DNA from: Ideonella aquatica
GTDB taxonomy: Bacteria > Pseudomonadota > Gammaproteobacteria > Burkholderiales > Burkholderiaceae_C
Direction of reading: 5' to 3'
Assembly: GCF_018069755.1 (NCBI RefSeq)
Contig: NZ_JAGQDE010000002.1
Span: forward strand, 372,001-436,000
Length of the DNA: 64,000 nucleotides
The position numbers and the translations under genes are program-made. Below the pieces are notes generated by a model that saw only the letters and a list, made by a program, of their open reading frames with translations, ran no database searches and had not been told where the DNA came from. Below, piece after piece: positions 15,102-24,631 of the stretch (positions are counted from its first letter, which is position 1; the number at the start of each line of letters is the position of its first letter).

Positions 15102-16697
15102 ATGGCGCATCCGCGTTGCGACGAGACCATCGCCTGGACCGCGCTGGGCGGCCACTTCGAAGCCCATGGCCGCGAGCTGGACCTGCGCGAGGCCTTCGCC
15201 CGCGATGCCGACCGCGCCGCCGCCTTCTCGCTGCAGGCGCCCGAGGTCTTTGCCGACCTGTCGAAGAACCTGTGGGACGACAGCACCCGGCGCCTGCTGG
15301 TGGAGCTGGCCGAGGCGGTTCAGCTGCCCACCCGGCGCGACGCCATGCTGGCCGGCGAGCCGATCAACACCACCGAAGGCCGCGCCGTGCTGCACACCGC
15401 GCTGCGCGCACCGCGCGGCGCCGGCCCGTTCAGCGACGAGGTGCACGAGGTGCTGGACCGCGTGCTGGCCTTCGCCGAACGCATCCGCGACACCGCCAGC
15501 AGCGGTATCACCGACATCGTCAACATCGGCATCGGTGGCTCCGACCTGGGCCCGCGGATGGCGGTGCCGGCGCTGGACGCCCACAGCCACCCGGGCCTGC
15601 GGCTGCACTTCGTGTCCAACGTGGATGGCCACGACATCGCACCGGTGCTGCGCCGGCTGAACCCGGCCACCACGCTGTTCATCATCGCCAGCAAGACCTT
15701 CACCACGCAGGAGACGATGGCCAACGCTGGCGTCGCCCGCGCCTGGTTCCTGGCCAAGGGCGGCACCGACACGCGCAAGCACTTTGTTGGCGTCACCACC
15801 AACCTGAAGGCGGCGGCCGAGTTCGGCATCACCGAGACCTTCGGCTTCTGGGACTGGGTGGGCGGTCGCTACTCGCTGTGGAGCGCGATCGGCCTGCCGC
15901 TGGCTATCGCCATCGGCGCTGACCACTTCCGCGCCTTCCTGGCCGGCGCGCACGCGATGGACCAGCATTTCGCCCAGGCCCCGCTGCGCGAGAACCTGCC
16001 GGTGCAGCTGGGCCTGCTGGACGTCTGGTACCGCAACTTCCACCACTTCAGCAGCCGCTCGGTGGCGCCCTACCACCAGGGCCTGAAGCGCTTTCCGGCC
16101 TACCTGCAGCAGCTGGAGATGGAGTCCAACGGCAAGCGGGTGGACACCGACGGCCGCGCGCTGCGCCTGGGCACCAGCCCGGTGGTCTGGGGCGAGCCCG
16201 GCACCAACGGCCAGCACGCCTACTTCCAGATGCTGCACCAGGGCACCGACGTGATCCCGGTGGAGTTCATCGCGGTCAAGACCCCCACCCACGATCACGC
16301 CGAGCTGCACACCAAGGCGCTGGCCAACTGCCTGGCGCAAAGCCAGGCGCTGATGCTGGGCAAGACCGCGGCCGAGGCCGCCACCGAAAGCGCCCCCACC
16401 GCATCGGCCACGCTGGACCGCACCGTGCTGTCGCGCCACCGCAGCTTCCCCGGCAACCGCCCCAGCACGACGCTGGTGCTGGAGGCACTGACGCCGCGCG
16501 CGCTGGGGGCCTTGATCGCGCTCTATGAGCACCGCGTCTTCACCAGTGCCACGGTCTGGGGCATCAACGCCTTCGACCAGTGGGGCGTGGAGCTGGGCAA
16601 GGCGCTGTGCAACCAGTTGCTGCCGCGCTTCGGCTCCGGGGACTTGTCCGGGCTGGACGGCTCCACGGCGGCGCTGCTACAACGTCTGCGTGCCTGA
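15102..16697 (+). CDS. pgi: Glucose-6-phosphate isomerase
   Basis: This 531-residue enzyme interconverts glucose-6-phosphate and fructose-6-phosphate. Family motifs are present: NIGIGGSDLGPRMA for phosphate binding, the FITTQETM-like FTTQETMANA, GRYSLWSAIGLP, the catalytic base region QQLEMESNGKRV, and the C-terminal FDQWGVELGKAL containing the active-site lysine. It sits directly behind tal and opposite zwf. The cluster therefore covers the branch point of glycolysis, Entner-Doudoroff and pentose-phosphate metabolism. Confidence 0.98.
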   Translation: MAHPRCDETIAWTALGGHFEAHGRELDLREAFARDADRAAAFSLQAPEVFADLSKNLWDDSTRRLLVELAEAVQLPTRRDAMLAGEPINTTEGRAVLHTALRAPRGAGPFSDEVHEVLDRVLAFAERIRDTASSGITDIVNIGIGGSDLGPRMAVPALDAHSHPGLRLHFVSNVDGHDIAPVLRRLNPATTLFIIASKTFTTQETMANAGVARAWFLAKGGTDTRKHFVGVTTNLKAAAEFGITETFGFWDWVGGRYSLWSAIGLPLAIAIGADHFRAFLAGAHAMDQHFAQAPLRENLPVQLGLLDVWYRNFHHFSSRSVAPYHQGLKRFPAYLQQLEMESNGKRVDTDGRALRLGTSPVVWGEPGTNGQHAYFQMLHQGTDVIPVEFIAVKTPTHDHAELHTKALANCLAQSQALMLGKTAAEAATESAPTASATLDRTVLSRHRSFPGNRPSTTLVLEALTPRALGALIALYEHRVFTSATVWGINAFDQWGVELGKALCNQLLPRFGSGDLSGLDGSTAALLQRLRA

Positions 16698-16715
16698 TCA
16701 ACCCGAGGACGCCCG

Positions 16716-17342
16716 ATGAAGCCCACCCACCTGATCTTCGATTTCGGCGGCGTGGTCTTCCAGTGGAACCCGGTGCGCCTGATCGCCCGCGTGCTGCCCG
16801 AGCGGGCCAACACGCCTGAGGCCGCCGACCATTGGAAGGACCGCTTCTTCCAGGGCTACACCGGCGACTGGGGCGCGTTCGACGGCGGCCACGCGACGGC
16901 CGTGGAAACCGCGCAGCGCATCGCCGCCCGCACTGGGCTGACGCTGTCCGAGGTGCAGGCGGTGCTGGATGCGGTGCCCGACGCACTGGCCCCGGTGCCC
17001 GAGATGGTGGCCTTGCTGCGCCGGTTGCGCGTGGCCGGCCACAAGCTCTACTACCTCTCCAACATGCCGGCGCCCTACGCCGAGCACCTGCGCCGCACGC
17101 ACGATTTCCTGCTGGGCTTCGAGGACGGCATCTTCTCGTCCGAGGTGCGGCTGCAAAAGCCCGACCCGGCGATCTATGCGCTGGCGCTCAAGCGCTTCGA
17201 GATCACGCCGCGCGACAGCCTGTTCATCGACGACCACCTGGCCAACATCGAGGCCTCCAACCGCTTCGGCCTGCCGGCCCTGCTGTTCACCGACCCGCAG
17301 CGGCTGGAGCGCGACCTGGCCTCACGCGGCGTCCGCTGCTGA
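16716..17342 (+). CDS. HAD-superfamily hydrolase (subfamily IA, YihX-like)
   Basis: This 208-residue HAD phosphatase has motif I as FDFGGVVF, motif II as YYLSNM, the lysine in VRLQKPDPAIY and motif III as FIDDHLANIEAS. The usual second Asp of motif I is replaced by Gly. YihX-type glucose-1-phosphate phosphatases have a similar DxGN/G arrangement, so this may be normal for the subgroup. Substrate is unknown; a sugar phosphate would fit the pgi neighbourhood. It starts 18 bases after pgi and may share its transcript. The last 21 bases overlap the convergent glxA-type gene. Confidence 0.85.
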   Translation: MKPTHLIFDFGGVVFQWNPVRLIARVLPERANTPEAADHWKDRFFQGYTGDWGAFDGGHATAVETAQRIAARTGLTLSEVQAVLDAVPDALAPVPEMVALLRRLRVAGHKLYYLSNMPAPYAEHLRRTHDFLLGFEDGIFSSEVRLQKPDPAIYALALKRFEITPRDSLFIDDHLANIEASNRFGLPALLFTDPQRLERDLASRGVRC

Positions 17343-18332
17343 CAGACGTGAGCGCGCCCGGCGCCACTGGCGGTCGCTGCTGAAGCCGGCCAGCGCCAGC
17401 GCACGGGCCATGGGCCAGCCCGCGGCCAGGGCCTCGCGCATGAACGCGCTGCGCACCCGCTCCACATAGTCGCGCGGCGTGCAGCCCACGTGCTCGGTGA
17501 ACAGCCGGCCCAGGTGGCGCGGCGTCACATGGGCCACCTCGGCCAGGCGCTCCAGCGTCCAGTCCTCGGCCGGGCGCTCGCCCACCGCGTTCTGCACCCG
17601 GTGCAGCGCCGGGTGCAGGTGGCTGCGCCCGGCCAGCAGCGGCGAGCGCTCGGGATCGCCGGCCCCGCGGCGGTGGAACACCACCAGCACCTGCGCCACC
17701 TCGGCCGCCAGCGCTTCACCGGCATGCCGTGCGATGCAGTGCAGCGCCAGGTCGATGCCGGCGGTCACGCCGGCCGAGCACAGCAGGTTGCCGTCGTCGA
17801 CGAAGACCCGGTCGGGCAGCACCCGCGCCGCCGGGGCCAGCCGGGCCAGGTCGTCCAGCAGCTCATGGTGGGTGGTCGCGCAGCGGCCATTGAGCAAGCC
17901 GGCATCGGCCGCCAGCAGCGCGCCCGAGCACACCGTCAGCAGGCGGTGCGGCGCGTCGGGCTCCGCCAACGCGGGGGCCAGCACGCGGCCCAGCCAGTCG
18001 CGCGCGGCCAGCCAGGGGCGGCGCTGGCGCACCACCTCGGCCGCCTCGCCCGGGCGGCCCAGCAGGACCACCCAGCAGGGCCTCGGCCCCAGCGAATCGG
18101 GCAGCGGCTCGATGGCCGACAACTGCGCGCCCACCGAGGACAGTACCTGCGCCTGCGGCCCCACAAAGCGCAGCCGCCACAGCGGCGCGCGCCCCTGCCG
18201 GGCCAGCGCCTGGTTGGCCAGCCGCCAGGCCTCGGCCGGGCCGGCCAGGTCCAGCAGCAGCGTGTCGGGCAGGACGACGAACAGCACCTCGACCGGCGCT
18301 GCCGCCGACGGGCTCAGGCCGGCTGTCGGCAT
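17322..18332 (-). CDS. GlxA-family transcriptional regulator (DJ-1/PfpI plus AraC HTH)
   Basis: The 336-residue protein joins an N-terminal DJ-1/PfpI-like domain (VEVLFVVLPDTLLLDLAGPAEAW, nucleophile-type Cys in LLTVCSGALLLADAG-like LLTVCSGALLAADAG) to a C-terminal AraC helix-turn-helix pair (LERLAEVAHVTPRHLGRLF, then GCTPRDYVERVRSAF). Such regulators often control nitrogen-compound catabolism. The isochorismatase-like gene overlaps its start by 19 bases on the same strand, so the pair is probably cotranscribed. Its ligand cannot be told from sequence. Confidence 0.88.
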   Translation of the reverse strand: MPTAGLSPSAAAPVEVLFVVLPDTLLLDLAGPAEAWRLANQALARQGRAPLWRLRFVGPQAQVLSSVGAQLSAIEPLPDSLGPRPCWVVLLGRPGEAAEVVRQRRPWLAARDWLGRVLAPALAEPDAPHRLLTVCSGALLAADAGLLNGRCATTHHELLDDLARLAPAARVLPDRVFVDDGNLLCSAGVTAGIDLALHCIARHAGEALAAEVAQVLVVFHRRGAGDPERSPLLAGRSHLHPALHRVQNAVGERPAEDWTLERLAEVAHVTPRHLGRLFTEHVGCTPRDYVERVRSAFMREALAAGWPMARALALAGFSSDRQWRRARSRLSAADAA

Positions 18333-18889
18333 GCGGCGCGCTCTAGCGCCTCGTCCACGCTGACCAGGGTCGCGAAGCGGCCGGCCAGCACGGTGGCGGT
18401 GCGCTCGGTGATCTCGTCAGCGCTGAGCAGCGCGCCGCTGGGCGTGCGCATGTCAAAGGTCAGCGTGGCGTCGGTGCAGTAGTCGACCTGCCAGCCCTCG
18501 TCGCTGGCGTGGCGGGTGGTGGTCTCGCAGCACTGCTCGGTGCGGATGCCGGCCACGATCAGGCGGCCGATGCCCTGCTCGCGCAGCCACACCGCCAGCG
18601 GCGTGCCGACCAGCGCGCTGTGGCGGTGCTTTTCCACCGTCAGTGCGGCGCTGAAGTCGACCAGGCCGTCGAGGGGGCGGATCAGTCCGCTGGCCTGGGC
18701 AAAGGGGTTGTCGGCCTGGGCCGGGCCGTCGGTGTGGAAGACGCGCACGATGGGCAAGCCTGCCCGCTCGGCGCCCTGCACCAGGGCATTGCAGTGCGCC
18801 AGAAACGGACGCGCCCGATCGGCGTTCCAGTAGGGCCGGGCGACGAAGCTTTGTTGCACGTCGATCAGCAGCAGGGCGGTGGTGGTCAT
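18314..18889 (-). CDS. Isochorismatase-family cysteine hydrolase
   Basis: The 191-residue protein has the family catalytic triad: Asp in ALLLIDVQQSF, Lys in VEKHRHSAL and Cys in GIRTEQCCETT, which is followed by a second Cys. Family members hydrolyse amides such as nicotinamide, or ethers such as isochorismate; the actual substrate is unknown. I start at the ATG at 18889 (MTTTALLLIDVQ). An open frame extends 29 codons upstream but reads as low-value sequence. The gene precedes and overlaps the GlxA-type regulator on the same strand. Confidence 0.85.
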   Translation of the reverse strand: MTTTALLLIDVQQSFVARPYWNADRARPFLAHCNALVQGAERAGLPIVRVFHTDGPAQADNPFAQASGLIRPLDGLVDFSAALTVEKHRHSALVGTPLAVWLREQGIGRLIVAGIRTEQCCETTTRHASDEGWQVDYCTDATLTFDMRTPSGALLSADEITERTATVLAGRFATLVSVDEALERAACRQPA

Positions 18890-18992
18890 CTCAGGGCATC
18901 TGGTCAATGAGGAGGATGCCATGGTCGCCGCAGTGGCGTCCACCGCCCAGGCCGGCAGTGGACCGGCTGCGGTCAAAAAAAGACCAGATGAT

Positions 18993-20195
18993 TCAGCGCG
19001 GCGCCAGCCACCGCTCGGCCAGGCGCACCCACAGTGCGGCGCCGGTGGGGATGAGGGCGTCGTTGAAATCGTAGTGCGGGTTGTGCAGCGTGCAGGGGCC
19101 CAGGCCGTGGGTGGCGTCAGAGTAGGCGCCGCGGTGGTCGCCCTCGCCGTTGCCGATCACGAAATAGGCGCCCGGACGCTCCAGCAGGAAATAGCTGAAG
19201 TCCTCGGCGCCCATCGTCGGGTCGAACTCGTGGGTGCGCTCCGCACCGACCACCTCCTGCATCACCGAGCGGACGAAATCGGCCTCGGCGTCGTGGTTGA
19301 TGGTGGGCGGGTAGTTGCGCACGAACTCGAAATCGACCGTGGCGCCGAAGGCGGCGGCGGTGTGGCGCGCGATCTCGCCCATGCGCTGCTCGATCATGTC
19401 GAGCACGGGGATGGTGAAGGTGCGCACCGTGCCCTCGATCACGCACTGGTCGGGCACCACGTTGGTGGCCTCGCCGGTGTGGATCATCGTGACCGAGATC
19501 ACCGCCGCGTCGGTGGGCTTCTTGTTGCGCGTGACGATGGTCTGGAAGGCTTGCACCATCTGGCAGGCCACCGGCACGGGATCGATCCCGTTGTGCGGCA
19601 GCGCGGCGTGCGAGCCCTTGCCGCGGATCGTGATCTTGAATTCGTTGCTGGAGGCCATGGCCGGGCCGCGGCACACCGCCAGGTCGCCCGCGGGCAGGCC
19701 GGGCCAGTTGTGCATGCCGAACACCGCGTCCATCGGGCAGCGCTGCAGCAGGCCGTCCTTGATCATCTCGCGGGCGCCGCCGCCGCCTTCCTCGGCCGGC
19801 TGGAAGATCAGGTAGACGGTGCCGTCGAAGTTCCGCTGCGTGGCCAGGTGCTTCGCCGCCGCCAGCAGCATCGCGGTGTGGCCGTCGTGGCCGCAGGCGT
19901 GCATGCGGCCGGGGTGGCGGCTGGCATGCTCGAAGGTATTGAACTCGGTCATCGGCAGCGCGTCCATGTCGGCGCGCAGGCCCACGGCGCGCTCGCTGCT
20001 GCCGGCCTTGACGATGCCCACTACGCCCGTGGTGCCCAGGCCGCGCACGATCGGAATGCCCCACTCGGTCAGGCGCTGGGCCACCACATCGGCGGTGCGC
20101 ACCTCATGGAAACACAGCTCGGGGTGGGCGTGCAGGTCGCGGCGGATCTGGGTGATCTCGTCGTGGTGGGTGCGGAGGTCGTCAATCAAGGCCAT
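18993..20195 (-). CDS. M20-family amidohydrolase (hippurate hydrolase-like)
   Basis: This 400-residue metal-dependent amidohydrolase has GLRADMDALPMTE, the metal ligands in MHACGHDGHTAMLL, the catalytic FQPAEEGGGGARE and the late ligands in GAEDFSYFL. The dimerisation insert (IRGKGSHAALPHNGIDPV) is present. Members cleave N-acyl amino acids such as hippurate. The sequence does not decide between hippurate, N-acyl and indole-acetyl substrates. It shares direction with the substrate-binding protein gene 45 bases upstream, so an uptake-and-hydrolysis unit is possible. Confidence 0.9.
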   Translation of the reverse strand: MALIDDLRTHHDEITQIRRDLHAHPELCFHEVRTADVVAQRLTEWGIPIVRGLGTTGVVGIVKAGSSERAVGLRADMDALPMTEFNTFEHASRHPGRMHACGHDGHTAMLLAAAKHLATQRNFDGTVYLIFQPAEEGGGGAREMIKDGLLQRCPMDAVFGMHNWPGLPAGDLAVCRGPAMASSNEFKITIRGKGSHAALPHNGIDPVPVACQMVQAFQTIVTRNKKPTDAAVISVTMIHTGEATNVVPDQCVIEGTVRTFTIPVLDMIEQRMGEIARHTAAAFGATVDFEFVRNYPPTINHDAEADFVRSVMQEVVGAERTHEFDPTMGAEDFSYFLLERPGAYFVIGNGEGDHRGAYSDATHGLGPCTLHNPHYDFNDALIPTGAALWVRLAERWLAPR

Positions 20196-20240
20196 GGGGG
20201 CGATCTTAGCGGGCGGGGCCCGACCCCGGTGGGCCGGGGG

Positions 20241-21371
20241 TCAGCGGCGCACGCCGCCGTCTGCGGTCAGCATCGACAGCTCGACGAAGCGCGAGGCCAC
20301 GTGGTTGCCGGCTGAGAAGTTGACTGTGAAACCGCCCAGCGAGAAGTTCTGCAGCGCCTCCAGGCCACCCACCAGGCCGTCGGGGCTGATGCTGCGGGCG
20401 CGCTTGAGGCCTTCGATCAGCACTCGCGCGCCGATGTAGCCCTCGATGCCCGAGTAGTTGGGCCGCAGGCCGCCGCCGGCCTTGCGCACCAGGTCCAGGT
20501 AGTCGCGCACGATGGCGATCGACTGTGTGTAGGGGTAGGGCATGACCTGGCTGACCATCACGCCGTGCGCGTCCTTGCCCAGCTCGTCGGCCAGCGCCTG
20601 CGTGCCGACGAAGGACACGTTGTAGAAGGTGCCGCCATAGCCGGCCTGGCGCGCCGCGCGGACGAAGGCGGCGCAGCTCTTGTAGGCACTGATCTGCACC
20701 ACGGCGTCGGGCCGGGCGGCGACGATGGCCTTCACGGCCGCCGCCACCTCCACCGTGTTGCGCTCCACCGTGCCCACCGCCACCGGCTCGAGCTGCTGCG
20801 CCTTCAGGGCCTTGACCACGCCGTCCAGTCCGGCCTGGCCGTAGCTGTCGTTCTGGCGGAACACGGCGATGCGCTTGAGGCCCAGGCCGGTCAGCTGGCG
20901 CACGATCAGCGCGGTCTCGTCGTCGTACGAGGCGCGCACGTGGAAGACCTGGCGCAGCGCCGGCTCGCGCAGCGACATGGCGCCGGTGAACGGGGCGATG
21001 AAGGGTGTGCGACCCTCCTTGACCAGCGGCAGCGCCGCCAGCGCGGTGGGTGTGCCCACATAGCCGAACAGCGCGAAGACCTCGTCCGACAGGAAGCGCG
21101 CGGTGTTGGCCTTGCAGCGCTCGGGGTCGTAGCCGTCGTCGAGCGACTGGATCTCGATCGTGATGCCGTTCAGGCCGCCGCCGGCATTGAAGGCGTCGAA
21201 GCACAGCTTGGCGCCGCGGTTGAGCTCAATGCCGAGTTGCGCGGCCGGCCCGCTGAACGCGGCCGACTGGCCCAGCACGAGGCGGTTGCTGCGCTGGGCG
21301 CGGCCGCTCAGCGGCCAGCCCAAGGCGGCCGCACCCAGCGCGCCCAGCGTCTGGCGACGATGGAGATTCAT
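20241..21371 (-). CDS. ABC transporter substrate-binding protein, branched-chain amino acid type
   Basis: This 376-residue periplasmic-binding protein is of the Leu/Ile/Val (Peripla_BP_6) family. The leader MNLHRRQTLGALGAAALGW contains twin arginines and a hydrophobic core ending near GRAQ, so export by Tat or Sec is expected. Family features are [37 protein letters not shown] and KRIAVFRQNDSYGQAG. No permease or ATPase gene lies beside it, so it works with a remote transporter or is a lone sensor-type binder. The start is the ATG at 21371; the larger open frame upstream runs into the divergent gene. Confidence 0.9.
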   Translation of the reverse strand: MNLHRRQTLGALGAAALGWPLSGRAQRSNRLVLGQSAAFSGPAAQLGIELNRGAKLCFDAFNAGGGLNGITIEIQSLDDGYDPERCKANTARFLSDEVFALFGYVGTPTALAALPLVKEGRTPFIAPFTGAMSLREPALRQVFHVRASYDDETALIVRQLTGLGLKRIAVFRQNDSYGQAGLDGVVKALKAQQLEPVAVGTVERNTVEVAAAVKAIVAARPDAVVQISAYKSCAAFVRAARQAGYGGTFYNVSFVGTQALADELGKDAHGVMVSQVMPYPYTQSIAIVRDYLDLVRKAGGGLRPNYSGIEGYIGARVLIEGLKRARSISPDGLVGGLEALQNFSLGGFTVNFSAGNHVASRFVELSMLTADGGVRR

Positions 21372-21484
21372 TCTGGACTCCCAACGAGTTCGGTGTTGTG
21401 GGTGGGATTCTGGCAGCGGAATCAGCTGTTTCAGCGAGACCCTGCGCTCGATCGTGGGAGGCGGCTGTGCCATCATCCCCGCCC

Positions 21485-23512
21485 ATGAGCGAGTCCCTGC
21501 GCACCGTCCACGCCGCCTGCCCGCACGACTGCCCCGACACCTGTGCCATGAAGGTGACGGTGGACGGCGAGCGCATCGTGCGCATCCAGGGCGATCCGGA
21601 CCACCTGACCACCCACGGCGCGCTGTGTACCAAGGTCTCGCGCTACGCCGAGCGTACCGACCACCCCGAGCGCGTGCTGACGCCGCTGCGCCGCGTTGGC
21701 GCCAAGGGCGAGGGCCGCTTCGAGCCGGTGGGTTGGGACGAGGCGCTGGACGACATCGCCCGCCGCCTGGGCGCGATCGCGGCCCGGGAGCCCGAGGCCA
21801 TCGTGCCCTACAGCTACGCCGGCACGATGGGGCTGGTGCAGGGCGAGAGCATGGCGGCGCGCTTGTGGCACCGCCTGGGTGCCTCGCGCCTGCACCGCAG
21901 CATCTGCGCCGAGGCTGGCGGCGAGGGCCTGGCCGCCACCTATGGCGGCAAGCTGGGCATGCATGTGCAGCACTTTGCCGAGAGCCGGCTGATCCTGGTC
22001 TGGGGCAGCCACTCGATCGCCTCGAACCTGCACTTCTGGACTTACGCCCAGGCCGCCAAGCGCGCTGGCGCCAAGCTCGTGGCCATCGACCCGCGCCGCA
22101 CCGAGACCGCCGAGAAATGCCACCAGCACCTGGCACTGCGCCCGGGCACCGACGGCGCGCTGGCGCTGGGCCTGATGCACGAGTTGATCGTCAACGATTG
22201 GCTGGACCAGGACTACATTGACCGCCATGTCGAGGGCTGGCCGGCGCTGCGCGCGCTGGCGCTGCAGTGGCCGCCCGAGCGCAGCGCCGCCGCCTGCGGG
22301 CTGACCGCGGATGAGGTGCGCGGCCTGGCGCGTGACTACGGCACCACCGCCCCGGCGGCGATCCGCCTGAACTACGGCATGCAGCGCGTGCGCGGCGGTG
22401 GCAATGCGGTGCGCCTGATCGCGCTGCTGCCCTGCCTGACCGGCGCCTGGCGCCACCGGGCCGGCGGCCTGCTGCTGTCGGCCTCGGGCTGGGCCGCGCC
22501 GGCCAAGGCCAGCGCCTGGCTGCAGCGGCCCGACCTGCTGGCCGGCCGCCAGCCGCGCACCGTCAACATGAGCACCATCGGCGACGCGCTGCTGCACCCC
22601 GGCGGCGCCGGCTTCGGCCCGAAGATCGAGGCCCTGGTGGTCTACAACAGCAACCCGGTGGCGGTGGCGCCCGAATCGGGCAAGGTGGTGGCGGGCTTCC
22701 GCCGCGAGGACCTGTTCACCGTGGTGCTGGAGCACTTCCTGACCGACACCGCCGACCACGCCGACTACGTGCTGCCCGCCACCACCCAGCTGGAGCACTG
22801 GGATGCCCACACCAGCTACGGCCACACCTGGGTGCTGATCAACCAGCCGGCCATCCCGCCGCGCGGCCAGGCGCGCTCGAACGCCGAGATCTTCCGCCAA
22901 CTGGCCGCCCGCCTGGGCTTCAGTGAGCCCTGCTTTCAGGACAGCGACGAGGCCCTGGCGCGCGGCGCCTTCAACGACAGCATCGACCACGCCGCACTGT
23001 GGCGCGACGGCTGGACCCGCCTGCCGGTGCCTGACGCGCCCTTCGCCAACGGCGGCTTCGCCACGCCCAGCGGCAAGGCCCTGGCCACGCCGCTGCCCCA
23101 GGTGGTGCTGAACCACGAGTGCGCCGAGGCCACGCCCGAGCTGGCCGCGCGCTACCCGCTGGCGATGATCTCGCCGCCGGCGCGCCATTTCCTGAACTCC
23201 ACCTTCGTCAACGTCAAGAGCCTGCGCGCGATCGAGGGCGAGCCCTGCCTGGAGATGCATGCCGACGACGCCGCCGCCCGCGGTCTGGCCGACGGCCAGC
23301 CGGTGCGCGTCTTCAACGACCGCGGCGAGCACCACTGCGTGCTGCGCGTCAACGGCCGCGCCCGGCCCGGCGTGGTCAACGGCCTGGGCGTGTGGTGGCG
23401 CAAGTTCGGCCGCAATGGCACCAACGTCAACGAACTGACGCACCAGCAGCTGACCGACCTGGGCCAGGCACCGTCCTTCTACGACTGCCTGGTCGAGGTG
23501 GCGGCGCTGTGA
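21485..23512 (+). CDS. Molybdopterin oxidoreductase (DMSO reductase family, 4Fe-4S)
   Basis: This 675-residue catalytic subunit binds a [4Fe-4S] cluster with Cys12, Cys16, Cys20 and Cys48 (CPHDCPDTC, then GALCTKV). Cys141 in RSICAEAGGEG is the candidate molybdenum ligand. LIGD-like pterin-binding blocks follow (LVWGSHSIASNLHFW, then YNSNPVAVAPESGKV). The C-terminal molydop-binding domain (LEMHADDAAARGLADGQPVRV) is complete. No signal peptide or Tat motif is seen, so it is probably cytoplasmic. No partner subunits are adjacent and its substrate is unknown. The ATG at 21485 fits the first cluster cysteine; upstream frame is non-conserved. Confidence 0.9.
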   Translation: MSESLRTVHAACPHDCPDTCAMKVTVDGERIVRIQGDPDHLTTHGALCTKVSRYAERTDHPERVLTPLRRVGAKGEGRFEPVGWDEALDDIARRLGAIAAREPEAIVPYSYAGTMGLVQGESMAARLWHRLGASRLHRSICAEAGGEGLAATYGGKLGMHVQHFAESRLILVWGSHSIASNLHFWTYAQAAKRAGAKLVAIDPRRTETAEKCHQHLALRPGTDGALALGLMHELIVNDWLDQDYIDRHVEGWPALRALALQWPPERSAAACGLTADEVRGLARDYGTTAPAAIRLNYGMQRVRGGGNAVRLIALLPCLTGAWRHRAGGLLLSASGWAAPAKASAWLQRPDLLAGRQPRTVNMSTIGDALLHPGGAGFGPKIEALVVYNSNPVAVAPESGKVVAGFRREDLFTVVLEHFLTDTADHADYVLPATTQLEHWDAHTSYGHTWVLINQPAIPPRGQARSNAEIFRQLAARLGFSEPCFQDSDEALARGAFNDSIDHAALWRDGWTRLPVPDAPFANGGFATPSGKALATPLPQVVLNHECAEATPELAARYPLAMISPPARHFLNSTFVNVKSLRAIEGEPCLEMHADDAAARGLADGQPVRVFNDRGEHHCVLRVNGRARPGVVNGLGVWWRKFGRNGTNVNELTHQQLTDLGQAPSFYDCLVEVAAL

Positions 23513-23522
23513 GCCGAGCCGC

Positions 23523-24617
23523 ATGCGCTGGGGTCGCGCGCTGATGTGGGCGGGCGCCGGCTCGCTGCTGCTGGTGCTGGCCGCAGCCGGCACGCTGTGC
23601 CTGAGCAGCGGCTGCACGTCGATCGGCTACCTGGCGCAATCGGCCGGTGGCCACCTGGGTCTGCTGTCGGCCGCCCGGCCGGTGGAGCAGGTGATCGCCG
23701 ACCCCGCCACGCCCGAGGCCCTGAAGCAGCGCTTGGCGCTGACCCAGCGCATTCGCGACTATGCGGTGAGCGAGCTGGGCCTGCCCGACAACCGCAGCTA
23801 CCGCGCCTACGCCGACATCCACCGCGCCGCCGCGGTGTGGAACGTGGTGGCCGCGCCCGAGCTGTCGCTGCAGCTCAAGACCTGGTGTTTTCCGGTGGTG
23901 GGCTGCGTCAGCTACCGCGGTTACTTCGACCCCGCGGCGGCCGAGGCCTATGCCGCCACGCTGGCGCCCGAAGGCTGGGAGACCAGCGTCTATGCGGTGC
24001 CGGCCTACTCCACGCTGGGCTTCTCCGACTGGCTGGGCGGCGACCCGCTGCTCTCCAGCTTCATCCAGTGGCCCGAGGGCGAGCTGGCGCGTCTGATCTT
24101 CCACGAGCTGAGCCACCAGGTGGCCTACGCCGAGGGCGACACGGTCTTCAACGAGAGCTACGCCACCGCCGTGGAACGCCTGGGCGGCGCGCGTTGGCTG
24201 GCCGAGCGCGCCAGCGCCGACGCGCGCGAGCAGTACCAGCGCTTCGACCAGCGCCGCCGCGAGCTGCGCGCGCTGACCCAGGCCACGCGCGACCGGCTGG
24301 ACGCGCTGTACCGTGGCCCCGGCAGCGAGGCCGACAAGCGCGCCGGCAAGGCCGCCGAGATGGCCCGGCTGCGAGCCGAGCATGAGCGCCTCAAGCGCGA
24401 GCGCTGGGACGGCTACACCGGCTTCGATGCCTACATCGCCCGCAGCAACAACGCTTCGCTGGGCGTGCAGGCGGCCTACCATGCCTGGGTGCCGGCCTTC
24501 GAGGCGCTGTTCGAGCGCGAAGGCCGCGATTTCCGGCGCTTCCATGTGGCCGTGCAGCAGCTCGCTGGCCGGCCCCGAGACCAACGCGAGGCCGCCTTGC
24601 GTGCCCTGCAACCCTGA
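23523..24617 (+). CDS. Putative zinc aminopeptidase lipoprotein
   Basis: This 364-residue protein has a lipoprotein leader whose lipobox LSSGC ends at Cys31. The zinc-peptidase motif HELSH is at residues 194-198, with NESYA (Glu211) as the probable third ligand region. It matches the family annotated as putative aminopeptidase in proteobacteria, including GYFDPAAAEAYAATL and SYRGYF. Long charged helices (residues about 235-300) lie between the two halves. It begins ten bases after the molybdoenzyme gene and may be cotranscribed with it and with the next gene. Confidence 0.85.
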   Translation: MRWGRALMWAGAGSLLLVLAAAGTLCLSSGCTSIGYLAQSAGGHLGLLSAARPVEQVIADPATPEALKQRLALTQRIRDYAVSELGLPDNRSYRAYADIHRAAAVWNVVAAPELSLQLKTWCFPVVGCVSYRGYFDPAAAEAYAATLAPEGWETSVYAVPAYSTLGFSDWLGGDPLLSSFIQWPEGELARLIFHELSHQVAYAEGDTVFNESYATAVERLGGARWLAERASADAREQYQRFDQRRRELRALTQATRDRLDALYRGPGSEADKRAGKAAEMARLRAEHERLKRERWDGYTGFDAYIARSNNASLGVQAAYHAWVPAFEALFEREGRDFRRFHVAVQQLAGRPRDQREAALRALQP

Positions 24618-24631
24618 CGGAGACCCCACCG

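Noticed and set aside
16716-17342. HAD protein treated as catalytically dead because motif I has DFGG instead of DxD
   Set aside because: YihX-like subfamily members have a similar motif, and motifs II and III are intact.
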